This document shows, piece after piece, positions 8,905-17,480 of a DNA stretch of 64,000 nucleotides (within the stretch, counting starts at the first letter, position 1; every line of letters begins with the position of its first letter). Position numbers and translations under genes: made by a program. The notes below the pieces were generated by a model, which saw only the letters and a list, made by a program, of their open reading frames with translations, did not search any database and had not been told where the DNA came from. The DNA comes from Microvirga subterranea (GTDB lineage Bacteria; Pseudomonadota; Alphaproteobacteria; Rhizobiales; Beijerinckiaceae): positions 420,727 to 484,726 of the forward strand of contig NZ_QQBB01000001.1 of the NCBI RefSeq assembly GCF_003350535.1. The letters are read 5' to 3'.

Positions 8905-9810
8905 ATGAGTTCACGAGCTGCATCTTCCGACCTGCTCCAGATCCGCTTCTGGGGGGTTCGCGGCTCGACATGCGCGTCAGGCCCTCAATTCGTGGAGTTC
9001 GGCGGACATACGCCCTGCGTCGAGATCCGCTGCGGCGAGCGCCTCTTCATCGTGGATGCCGGGACGGGCCTGTCGGCGCTGGGCGCCCAGCTCGGTCCCT
9101 CGGCCCCGAAGGACATCGACATCCTCCTCAGCCACCTGCATCTCGACCATATCGGCGGCCTGCCCTTCTTCAAGCCGGCGCTCCTCGGCCAGGACCGGGT
9201 GATCCGCACCTATTGCGGCAACCTGGAGGGCGACAGCGCCATGGCGTCCCTCGACCGCCTCTTCGCGCCGCCGCTCTTCCCCGTACGGCTCGGCCAGCTT
9301 CCGGCCCGCTTCGAGCACCACGGCTTCAAGGCGGGCCAGCCCCTCGTGTTCGACGACGGCGCCCGCGTCGAGACCTGCCTCCTCAACCATCCGGGCGGCG
9401 CCACCGGCTACCGCTTCCGCCACCGCAACCGCAGCGTCTGCTACATCAGCGACGTGGAGCACTCGGAGCCCTGGCCCGACACGGACCTCGTGGCCTTCAT
9501 CCGCGACGCCGACCTCGTCATCTACGACGGCATGTTCTGCGATTCCGAATACACGAACTGCCGCGGCTGGGGCCATTCCACCTGGCAGAAGGGCGTCGAG
9601 CTCGTGCAGACGGCCGGCGCCAAGGCGCTCGCCATCTTCCACCTCTATCCCGGCCACGACGACGCCTTCCTGAAGATCTGCGAAGCCGAAATGCAGAAGA
9701 ACATGCCCACCGCCTTCGTGGCCCGCGAGCGCCAGCTCGTGACGCTCGAGGCGGAGGAGGAGCCGGCAGCGGCGGCCGCCGAGCCGAAGGCGGTTCTGGC
9801 GAAGGCCTGA
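8905..9810 (+). CDS. MBL-fold metallo-hydrolase
   Basis: The 301-residue protein has the metallo-beta-lactamase fold. It begins with QIRFWGVRGSTC and FVEFGGHTPCVEI, typical of the PhnP/cyclic-nucleotide phosphodiesterase-like branch, followed by the dinuclear metal motif HLHLDH (H77, H79, D81, H82). Later metal or active-site residues are seen in CYISDVEHSE, WGHSTWQKG and IFHLYPGHDD. This branch hydrolyses phosphodiesters, but the substrate cannot be told from sequence. The ATG at 8905 is chosen because the domain begins just after it; an upstream in-frame ATG at 8821 would add 28 residues not typical of the family. The C-terminal 25 residues are A/E-rich low complexity. Confidence 0.85.
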   Translation: MSSRAASSDLLQIRFWGVRGSTCASGPQFVEFGGHTPCVEIRCGERLFIVDAGTGLSALGAQLGPSAPKDIDILLSHLHLDHIGGLPFFKPALLGQDRVIRTYCGNLEGDSAMASLDRLFAPPLFPVRLGQLPARFEHHGFKAGQPLVFDDGARVETCLLNHPGGATGYRFRHRNRSVCYISDVEHSEPWPDTDLVAFIRDADLVIYDGMFCDSEYTNCRGWGHSTWQKGVELVQTAGAKALAIFHLYPGHDDAFLKICEAEMQKNMPTAFVARERQLVTLEAEEEPAAAAAEPKAVLAKA

Positions 9811-10089
9811 AGGGCAGGCGATGGGGTCGCGTGGGCGCGCCTGTGATCATGGCATCCGAGGCACGACCGGCCGCCTCTTGCGCTCCTCTGTGGCATCTCC
9901 AGAGTGACGTTTCGTAAGTATCGGTCCCGTATAGCCTCGCTTCCGCTGCGGAAGATGTGCGTTCAGGCACAACGCCCTCCCGTTCGGGGCATCCCAGGTT
10001 GCACGATTGTTATGTTGTAGCGTATTTATTCCTCTCAAAGCCCTGGCTCATCCATGGGCAGCGTGATCACGCCTCCGAGGGGAACAGCC

Positions 10090-13000
10090 ATGAACGACCG
10101 TCACTCCAGCCCGGCCCTGTTGGCTGCTTCGGCCCCAGGTACGGATCTGCAACTGCTTTCCGAGACCGCGCCGGTGCTCGGCAACCTGGATGGGGACCTC
10201 GTCGCAGCCGCTCCATATGAAGCAGCCCTCCTGGATCTCGGCAGCAATGCGACCCTCGCCGATTCCGACAGGGATCTCACCCGTCTGACCGTTCTCCTGA
10301 TCAATGGCGACGCCTCCGACCAGTTAGGCGTTCGGACACAAGGCACCGGCATCACCATCGACGCGCAGAGGCGGATCTGGATTGACACCTCCAACGACGA
10401 CGATCCCGACAACGATGTCCTGCTCGGAACCTTCGCGATCACGGCTGGCTCTGTCTCCCTCAGCATCGATTTCACGGACGCCGCGACTCCCGAACTGGTC
10501 CAGCGCCTCATCCGGGCCCTGACTTATACGCGGGATGTGACCGAAACTTCCGACACCATCACGAAATCCATCACCGTCATCGTCCATGACAGCAACAATC
10601 AGCGCGCTCAGGCCTGGATCGACGTGGTCGCCGAGGGGGCCGCGGTTCATGCCCTGACGACCGGCGCGGATGAGATTACCGGCACCGGCGGCCGAGACAT
10701 TTTCGTGGCGGGCGGCGAGGACCTCAACCCCGGCGACGAGATCCATGGCGGCGCCGGCGATGACGTCCTGCGCCTCGAGGGCGGAACCGCCAGCCTGAGA
10801 CAGATCGTCATGACCGGAATCGAGACGATCCAAGGCTCCACCCTCACGGATTTCATTACTATTTCTGCAGAGCAACTGGCGGATGTCGAGGCCATCGATG
10901 GGGGAGGCGGCAACAGCGACCGGCTGTTCATTTACGGAATGAATATCGACCTCACAGGCAAGACGATCTCGAATTTCTCGTCCCTCGATCTGATGACGGA
11001 CGGCGCTACGATCACGCTCGGCAGCAAGGACCTTGCCAAGAAGGTTTGGGGCTATGGGGCTCAGGAAGACAAGCTGATCCTGACGTCGGGCACGCTCAGC
11101 GAAGCGGAGCGCCAAGCCTTGCACCGGCAAGGCGTCGATACGATCGAAGACGAGACAGGCTACACGACGACGAACGACGCGCCGCAGGTGTCGAACCTCG
11201 GCGGCGACCGGGTGGCCAGCGACGGCAGCAACCCGGTTCTGCTCGATACCGGCGCAGACGCAACGGTCACGGACGACGACGGAGAATTCTCTCAGCTGAC
11301 GGCCTATGTCGCGAGCCGCACCGATGACAACGACGTTCTCGGCATCGCGGCGCGGAACGGCGTCACGGTCGATGAATTTTGGATCTCGGTCGATGGAGTG
11401 GAGATCGGCGAGATCTACGATTTCACCGGTGAGGCATCGCAAATCTCCATCGTGTTCTACGAAGGCGTCACGGCAGCGCAGGTCGAAAAGGTTATTCAGG
11501 CGCTGAACTACCGCCGCGCCTCCGGTGCCCTCGATCAAGACCTGGACATCAAGGTCGACCTCTACGACATCGGCGGTCGCAGGGCCTCGCACACGGTCAC
11601 GGTCGAAGCCCTTGACGTTCCGCCGCCGAACACCGCTCCGGCGCTCGGCAATCTCCACTTGGACGTGGTTCAGGCAGCCCCGAACGAAACGGTTTTCCTC
11701 GACCGGGGAGGAGACGCGACGGTCGTCGGCTCCGATACCAGTCTCGTCTACCTCGACGTCCTCATTTGGGGTGCGGTCTCATCAGATCTCCTGGGCATCC
11801 ATGCGTCCGCAGAGAACGGGATCTCCGTCGAGAGCGGGGAGATCCGGATCGACGGCAATCTCATCGGCACGATCGATTCGTCCTCGACCGCCTCCAACCT
11901 TGTCATCGAGCTCGTGGCCGGAACCGCGGCGCCTCTCGTGCAGCGGCTCGTGCGGGCGCTCACCTACAAGAGCACGACGAGCGATCCCGACGCCATCGTC
12001 CGGAAAGCAATCGACGTCTACCTGTACGATGAGGATGGCGATGCCGCGTTGGCCTATGTCGACGTGATCGTCGGGCCGGCGAGCGCCCATGTGCTGACGA
12101 CGGGACAGGATATCCTCAACGGAATAACGGGCTCCGACGATACCTTCGTGGCGAGAAGGTACGATCTCACGACCGGAGACATGATCGCTGGCGGCGATGG
12201 CAACGACACCCTGCGCCTCGACGACGGCGGAAACTTCGACCTGAGGCCGGTCACGCTGAGCGGGATCGAAACGATCATGGGCTCCGCGGACTACATAGAC
12301 ACCATCCATCTTTCCGCGACGCAGTTGAACGGCATCACGGAGATCGATGGAGGAACCGCTGCCGATATCGATTACGACAGTCTCATCATCAGCGGCGCGA
12401 ACATCGATCTGACCAACAAGACGATCGCCACCATCGAGTATATCGACCTCGACACCGACGGAGCCGTGATCACGGTCGGCAGCAAGGAACTGGCCATGAA
12501 AGTCCATGGCCTTTCGACCCAGGGCGACAAGCTGATCCTGACATCCGGTACCCTCAGCGACGCCGAGCGGCTGACCCTGCACCGGCAGGGCATCGAGACG
12601 ATCGTGGACGGCAACAACCGGTCGACAACCCATGTAGCGCCCTTCGTCGCTAATCTCGGCGGCGATCGAGTTGTCGGCAACGGAAGCAGCCCGGTCTTTC
12701 TCGATGTGGGCGCCAACGCGACAATCGCCGATGACGACGGAGGCCTCTGGGAGATCAAAGCCTACGTATCGACCCGGACGAGCAGCAACGACATCCTCGG
12801 TGTTGCCGAGGTGAACGGCATCACCGTCGATGAATATGGCGGCATCATCATCGGAGAGGTTTCGGTGGGCTCCATCGATGTTTCCCAACCCGGAGCGATC
12901 AAGATCTACATCAGCCCGTTCGCCGATGCGGCAGAAGTGCAGCAGATCGTCCGGGCCCTGACCTACCGCCATGCCTCGGGCGCCCTGGCCCAGGACCTTC

Positions 13001-14313
13001 AGGTCAAGATCGACATCAAGGACATCGGCGGTCGCACCACAACCCAAACGGTCACGGTCACGGCATCCGCCGATCCCAACCCGCCAGCCGCCCCCGTCAT
13101 CGCCAACCTCGACGGCGACCAGGTGTTCAGCGCCGGGACCGACTGGGTCTATCTCGACAATGCCGTCCCGGCGCTCGCCAGCGTGACGGATGACGGCTCC
13201 TTGACCAGGCTCCAGCTCACCGTCGCGAATGCCACGGAGGCTGCCAAGAGCGTCTTCAAGATCACCGAGTTCCCCGAGAACGTCGACGGCTACGAACTCG
13301 CGCTCACCGACGGGATGAACGACGGCAGCGAGATCTACGTCAAGCTTCCGGGTGACATCCTGACCAAGATCGGCGTCATCGACGGCACGAACGGGGGGGC
13401 CGGCGGCCTCACCGTGGCACTGCACGGCTTCGCGACGCCGGACCGCGTGAAAGTCCTGCTCCAGCATCTCACCTACAAGCGCCCGGACAACGCAGCGCAC
13501 GATCCGGTTGCGGTCGAGATCAAGCTCACCGACGACGATAATCTGAGCACCACCGCCACCGTGACGGTGAAGTCCGCAACGCCGCCGCCGCCGTCGAACG
13601 CCGCTCCCACCGGCCTGTCGCTGAGCGCCGGCAGCGTCCAGGAGAATGCGGCCGCCGGCACGGTCGTCGGCACCCTCGCGGCCACCGATCCGAATGCGGG
13701 CGACCGATTCACCTACACGCTCCTCGACGGTGCCGGCGGGCGCTTCGCCGTTCAGGGCGACAGGCTCGTGGTCACGCGTGGGGATCTGCTCGACTTCGAG
13801 CAGAAGGCCTCGCACGACGTGCGGGTGCGCGTGACGGATTCGGGCGGCTTGAGCCTCGACAAGACCCTGACGATCGGCCTCACGGACGCAGTCGATACCT
13901 TCATCGGCACCTCCGGCAAGGACCGGATCACCGGCACGGCGGGCGACGACGTGATCAACGGCCGGGGCGGCAAGGACACGCTCACCGGCCTCACCGGCCG
14001 GGACAAGTTCGTGTTCGACACGACGGTCAAGAAGGGCCAGTTCTCGTTCGTCACCGACTTCAAGCCGGCGGACGACCAGCTCGTCTTCAAGGCGTCCGTC
14101 TTCAAGAACAAGCAGATCAAGAAGGACAAGGGGCTGCCTAAGAAGTTCTTCAGCCTCGACAAGCCCAAGGACGGGAACGACCACTTCATCTACAACAAGA
14201 AGAAGGGAATTGTTTACTATGACGCCGACGGAAGCGGGGCCAAGAAGGGCATCGAGATCGTCAAGGTGAAGCCCGGCACCAAGCTTGCGGCCGCCGATTT
14301 CGAGTTCATCTGA
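10090..14313 (+). CDS. Giant modular RTX surface or secreted protein with internal super-repeats
   Basis: The 1407-residue protein has no signal peptide. Two module types recur. Module A (about 145-160 residues, with NLdGD...LDxGxNATvxDdd...QxLxRALTYrr) occurs at about 27-180, 363-507, 515-660, 849-991 and 999-1160. Module B (about 175 residues, starting HxLTTGxDxxxG, with RTX-like GGxGxDxLRL and SGIETIxGS, ending KLILTSGTLSxAER) occurs at about 186-360 and 667-840. A cadherin-like domain (1170-1262) and a final RTX block (1268-1310) follow, then a lysine-rich tail ending FEFI. Order A-B-A-A-B-A-A implies duplication of an A-B-A unit. Likely type I secreted, calcium-stabilised and perhaps adhesive; function is inferred. 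ATG 10090 has GAGGGG upstream. Confidence 0.85.
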   Translation: MNDRHSSPALLAASAPGTDLQLLSETAPVLGNLDGDLVAAAPYEAALLDLGSNATLADSDRDLTRLTVLLINGDASDQLGVRTQGTGITIDAQRRIWIDTSNDDDPDNDVLLGTFAITAGSVSLSIDFTDAATPELVQRLIRALTYTRDVTETSDTITKSITVIVHDSNNQRAQAWIDVVAEGAAVHALTTGADEITGTGGRDIFVAGGEDLNPGDEIHGGAGDDVLRLEGGTASLRQIVMTGIETIQGSTLTDFITISAEQLADVEAIDGGGGNSDRLFIYGMNIDLTGKTISNFSSLDLMTDGATITLGSKDLAKKVWGYGAQEDKLILTSGTLSEAERQALHRQGVDTIEDETGYTTTNDAPQVSNLGGDRVASDGSNPVLLDTGADATVTDDDGEFSQLTAYVASRTDDNDVLGIAARNGVTVDEFWISVDGVEIGEIYDFTGEASQISIVFYEGVTAAQVEKVIQALNYRRASGALDQDLDIKVDLYDIGGRRASHTVTVEALDVPPPNTAPALGNLHLDVVQAAPNETVFLDRGGDATVVGSDTSLVYLDVLIWGAVSSDLLGIHASAENGISVESGEIRIDGNLIGTIDSSSTASNLVIELVAGTAAPLVQRLVRALTYKSTTSDPDAIVRKAIDVYLYDEDGDAALAYVDVIVGPASAHVLTTGQDILNGITGSDDTFVARRYDLTTGDMIAGGDGNDTLRLDDGGNFDLRPVTLSGIETIMGSADYIDTIHLSATQLNGITEIDGGTAADIDYDSLIISGANIDLTNKTIATIEYIDLDTDGAVITVGSKELAMKVHGLSTQGDKLILTSGTLSDAERLTLHRQGIETIVDGNNRSTTHVAPFVANLGGDRVVGNGSSPVFLDVGANATIADDDGGLWEIKAYVSTRTSSNDILGVAEVNGITVDEYGGIIIGEVSVGSIDVSQPGAIKIYISPFADAAEVQQIVRALTYRHASGALAQDLQVKIDIKDIGGRTTTQTVTVTASADPNPPAAPVIANLDGDQVFSAGTDWVYLDNAVPALASVTDDGSLTRLQLTVANATEAAKSVFKITEFPENVDGYELALTDGMNDGSEIYVKLPGDILTKIGVIDGTNGGAGGLTVALHGFATPDRVKVLLQHLTYKRPDNAAHDPVAVEIKLTDDDNLSTTATVTVKSATPPPPSNAAPTGLSLSAGSVQENAAAGTVVGTLAATDPNAGDRFTYTLLDGAGGRFAVQGDRLVVTRGDLLDFEQKASHDVRVRVTDSGGLSLDKTLTIGLTDAVDTFIGTSGKDRITGTAGDDVINGRGGKDTLTGLTGRDKFVFDTTVKKGQFSFVTDFKPADDQLVFKASVFKNKQIKKDKGLPKKFFSLDKPKDGNDHFIYNKKKGIVYYDADGSGAKKGIEIVKVKPGTKLAAADFEFI
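10168..13062 (+). repeat. Two-copy A-B-A super-repeat within the RTX gene
   Basis: The unit covering about 10168-11610 (modules A1-B1-A2) is repeated at about 11632-13062 (A3-B2-A4). B1 and B2 share long near-identical stretches at protein level, for example DKLILTSGTLS followed by AER and HRQG. Copies have diverged at DNA level, so the duplication is not recent. Boundaries are approximate, taken from the protein pattern. Confidence 0.75.
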
Positions 14314-14368
14314 GCCGGTCGGGCCCTTCCGGCTCCCCGGCTCTGCCAGGCTGGAGCCCGCGCGGGCG

Positions 14369-14407
14369 ATGCGGACACCCCAGCGAGACTTTCGGGGGTA
14401 TCCGCAT
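14369..14407. terminator. Hairpin downstream of the giant RTX gene
   Basis: The arms ATGCGGACACCCC and GGGGGTATCCGCAT pair with one mismatch around a 12-base loop, 56 bases after the RTX stop. It lacks a clear T-run, so it may be a terminator or just a structured intergenic element. Confidence 0.5.
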
Positions 14408-14504
14408 GGGGCAGGCAATTCGGCATGCCTCACGCCGAACCGGTCTCCACATCCGGGAAAAATGCTCTAAGGTCCCCGCCACCTTCACTTTCGCGGGCGT
14501 TTGA

Positions 14505-15509
14505 ATGTCGTCTCCCATCCTGGTCACCGGAGCCGCCGGGTTCATCGGCTTCCATGTCGCCAAGCGTCTCCTCGACGACGGCCATCAGGTGGTGGGGGTC
14601 GACAGCTTCACGCCCTATTACGACATCGCCCTGAAGGAGGCCCGCTTCGCCGGGCTCACCCCGCGCAACGGCTTCTGCGCGGAGCGCCTCGACCTCGCCG
14701 ACCCGCAGGCCACGCGGGACCTGTTCGGGCGCCACCGGTTCGAGCGGGTGATCCACCTCGCGGCCCAGCCCGGCGTGCGCTTCGTCGACCCGACGCCTTA
14801 CGTCACCTCCAACATGGTGGCCTTCACCAACATGCTGGAGGCCTGCCGCTACGGGGAGATCAAACACCTGGTCTATGCCTCGTCGAGCTCCGTCTACGGC
14901 GCCAACCGCAAGCTGCCCTTCTCGGAGCACGATTCCACCGACCACCCGGTCAGCCTCTACGCGGCCACCAAGAAGGCCAACGAGATGATGGCGCATTCCT
15001 ACGCCCATCTCTTCGGGCTGCCGGCCACGGGACTGCGCTTCTTCACCGTCTACGGCCCCTGGGGCCGGCCCGACATGGCGGTCTACAAGTTCACCCGCGA
15101 GATCGCCGAGGGGCGCCCCATTGAGGTCGCCAACGCGGGCAAGGTCTGGCGCGACTTTACTTACGTGGACGACATCGTGGAAGGCATCGTGCGCCTCGTG
15201 CACAAGGAGCCGGCGGCCGATCCGGCCTGGGACGCCACGCATCCGGACCCGGCCACCAGCGCGGCGCCGCACCGGGTCTACAACATCGGCAACGACAGAC
15301 CGGAAGAGCTCAACCGCCTGATCGCCATCATCGAGGAGGCGGTCGGCCGGAAGGCGCAGCGCATCGACAAGCCCCTGCCCCCGGGCGACGTGCTCGAAAC
15401 CCGCGCCGACGTGACGGACCTGCGCCGCGACGTGGGCTTCGCGCCCACCACCTCGCTCGAGGAAGGCGTGCGCCGCTTCGTCGAGTGGTATCGCGGGTAT
15501 CACGGCTGA
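14505..15509 (+). CDS. NAD-dependent epimerase, UDP-glucuronate 4-epimerase type
   Basis: The 334-residue extended SDR has the NAD-binding motif GAAGFIG (9-15), catalytic S127-S129 in YASSSSVYG, and Y152-x3-K156 in LYAATKKANEMMA. Motifs such as VDSFTPYYD, AAQPGVR and FTVYGPWGRPDMA are those of CapI/LpsL UDP-glucuronate 4-epimerases, which make UDP-galacturonate for lipopolysaccharide and capsule. A short insertion near 238-250 (DATHPDPATSAAP) is seen. It heads a three-gene polysaccharide run: the next gene starts one base after its stop. Substrate assignment is by family similarity. Confidence 0.88.
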   Translation: MSSPILVTGAAGFIGFHVAKRLLDDGHQVVGVDSFTPYYDIALKEARFAGLTPRNGFCAERLDLADPQATRDLFGRHRFERVIHLAAQPGVRFVDPTPYVTSNMVAFTNMLEACRYGEIKHLVYASSSSVYGANRKLPFSEHDSTDHPVSLYAATKKANEMMAHSYAHLFGLPATGLRFFTVYGPWGRPDMAVYKFTREIAEGRPIEVANAGKVWRDFTYVDDIVEGIVRLVHKEPAADPAWDATHPDPATSAAPHRVYNIGNDRPEELNRLIAIIEEAVGRKAQRIDKPLPPGDVLETRADVTDLRRDVGFAPTTSLEEGVRRFVEWYRGYHG

Positions 15510-15510
15510 C

Positions 15511-16542
15511 ATGACGTCCACCGATTTCGTTGCGGGCCTCGCCGCGCCCGGCCTGCTGCTGGGCACAGCCCTCCTGTCGGCCGCCCTCCTCGTCCTACTG
15601 AAGCCCCTCCTCGTCCGCTATGCGCTGGCGCGTCCCAATGCGCGCTCAAGCCACCGGATCCCGACGCCCCAGGGCGGCGGCATCGCGGTGGTCGGCGCCT
15701 GCCTCGCCGTGGCCGGCATCGTTCTGTGGGCATCGGGTCTGCCCATGGGCGGATTTCTCGTCGTCGCGGCCGCCAGCATCGCCCTCGCGGCGGTCGGCGC
15801 CGTCGACGACATCCGTCCGCTGCCGGCAGGTCCCCGTCTCCTGCTGCAGGTGGCGGCCGTCGCGGCGATCGTAGTGGCGAGCCAGGTCCGAGTGCTGCCG
15901 GAGGTGGTGCCCCTGGTGCTGGAGCAGGCTTTCCTCATCCTCGGCGGAGTCTGGTTCGTGAACCTCGTCAACTTCATGGATGGGCTCGACTGGATCACGG
16001 TGGCCGAAATGGTGCCGGTCACGGCCTTCGTGGCCGCCTTTGGGCTCTTCGTCGTGCCAGAGCCGGGTCCCGCGCCCCTCGTGGCCCTTACCCTCTGCGG
16101 CGCCATCCTCGGCTTCGCGCCCTTCAACAGGCCGGTGGCGAAGCTCTTCCTCGGCGATGTCGGCTCGCTGCCGATCGGCCTGCTGGTCGGCTGGATGCTG
16201 CTGGAGCTCGCGGGAACCGGCGCCCTGGCGGCCGCCCTCCTGCTGCCGCTCTACCACCTGATGGACGCCACCATCACCCTGTTGAAGCGCCTGGCGCGCG
16301 GCGAGAAGGTGTGGGAGGCCCACCGCAGCCATTTCTACCAGCAGGCCACCACGAACGGCTTCACGCCGCTCGCGGTCAGCGCCCATGTGTTCGGCCTCAA
16401 CCTCCTGCTCGCGGGGCTTGCGACCGTCACCCTGATCTGGCCGTTCTGGCCGGTTCAAGTCGCCTGCCTCGCGGCCGGCGTGGTTCTCGTCGGCCTGCTC
16501 CTCTCCCATTTCGCGAAGCCGCGCCTAAAATCCCCTGCATGA
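15511..16542 (+). CDS. WbpL/WecA-like polyprenyl-phosphate sugar-1-phosphate transferase
   Basis: This 343-residue integral membrane protein has about ten hydrophobic segments and belongs to the MraY/WecA glycosyltransferase-4 superfamily. Key motifs are D99-D100 in AVGAVDDIRP, NFMDGLD (154-160) and LFLGDVGSLPIG; the last is the magnesium/substrate region. The short form and sequence resemble WbpL/WreU enzymes, which put QuiNAc- or FucNAc-type sugar phosphate onto undecaprenyl phosphate to begin O-antigen. It overlaps the next gene by the ATGA at 16539-16542, so the two are translationally coupled. Confidence 0.88.
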   Translation: MTSTDFVAGLAAPGLLLGTALLSAALLVLLKPLLVRYALARPNARSSHRIPTPQGGGIAVVGACLAVAGIVLWASGLPMGGFLVVAAASIALAAVGAVDDIRPLPAGPRLLLQVAAVAAIVVASQVRVLPEVVPLVLEQAFLILGGVWFVNLVNFMDGLDWITVAEMVPVTAFVAAFGLFVVPEPGPAPLVALTLCGAILGFAPFNRPVAKLFLGDVGSLPIGLLVGWMLLELAGTGALAAALLLPLYHLMDATITLLKRLARGEKVWEAHRSHFYQQATTNGFTPLAVSAHVFGLNLLLAGLATVTLIWPFWPVQVACLAAGVVLVGLLLSHFAKPRLKSPA

Positions 16543-17480
16543 CAGCTCCCCTCATAGCGCTCACCGGCGCGACCGGCTTCATCGGCCAGCATCTCCTCAA
16601 GGAACTCCCCAAGCGCGGCTACCGGGTCCGGGTGCTGCTCCGGCGCCCCTCCGAGGTGCCCGAAGGCGCGACCAGCGCGGTGATCGGCGACATCGCCCAG
16701 CCCTACAACATGGCGGCGGCGCTTCGCGACGTGGACGCGGTGATCCACTCGGCCGGTCTCGCTCACGCCATGTCGGGCCGGCCGGAGGACGATTACCGGG
16801 CCATCAACACCGAGGCCACGATCAAGCTGGCCCAGGCCGCCGAGCGGGCCGGCGTGAAGCGCTTCGTGTTCCTGTCTTCGATCCGGGCCCAGAGCGGGCC
16901 GGTGGCGGAGGGCGTGCTCACCGAGGAGCGGGTGTCCGCGCCCACCGACGCCTACGGCCGCTCGAAGCTCGAAGCCGAGGAGGGCCTGGCCCGCTTGGGG
17001 CTCGACTGGGCGGCCCTGCGGCCGGTGCTCGTGTACGGGCCGGGCGTGAAGGGCAACATGGCGGCCCTGCTCCGGCTCGCGCAATCGCCCTGGCCCCTGC
17101 CGCTCGGCGGGCTGAAGGCCAAGCGCTCGCTCCTGTCGCTCGACAACCTCGCGGCCGCCATGGACGCGGTGCTGAAGGCGCAAGGCACGCTGAAGCGGCC
17201 CTTCATCGTGGCCGATCCCGAGCCCGTGACGGTGCCCGAGATCGTCGCGGCCCTGCGGGCGGGACTCGGGCGCGGTCCGGGCCTGATCCCTGTGCCGGCC
17301 TTCGCGTTCAAGGCGGCAGCCCTCCTGGCCGGCAGGGCGGAAGCCTACGAGCGGCTGGCGGGCTCGCTGGTGGCGAGCCCCGCGGCCCTCGAGGCGCTCG
17401 GCTGGCAGCCGGTCAATTCGACGCCAGACGGGCTGGCTCGGCTGGCGCGGGAGGCTCAAGCGGCAGCACCCGGCGCTTGA
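16539..17480 (+). CDS. NAD-dependent epimerase/reductase, WbpK/WreQ-like
   Basis: The 313-residue SDR has GATGFIG (10-16) at the N-terminus, FLSSIRAQSG (S113-S114) and the Y139-x3-K143 pair in DAYGRSKLEAEEGL. Coupled to the WbpL-like transferase and facing a WbpM-like dehydratase, it fits the 4-keto-sugar reductase (WbpK, WreQ) of the UDP-QuiNAc/FucNAc pathway. Its last 68 bases overlap the convergent gene that ends at 17413. The reductase role rests on context and general similarity. Confidence 0.82.
   Translation: MTAPLIALTGATGFIGQHLLKELPKRGYRVRVLLRRPSEVPEGATSAVIGDIAQPYNMAAALRDVDAVIHSAGLAHAMSGRPEDDYRAINTEATIKLAQAAERAGVKRFVFLSSIRAQSGPVAEGVLTEERVSAPTDAYGRSKLEAEEGLARLGLDWAALRPVLVYGPGVKGNMAALLRLAQSPWPLPLGGLKAKRSLLSLDNLAAAMDAVLKAQGTLKRPFIVADPEPVTVPEIVAALRAGLGRGPGLIPVPAFAFKAAALLAGRAEAYERLAGSLVASPAALEALGWQPVNSTPDGLARLAREAQAAAPGA

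Noticed and set aside
10090..14313. Recombination hotspot or gene fusion artefact
   Set aside because: The modules run through one continuous frame with gradual divergence between copies, consistent with an old internal duplication.
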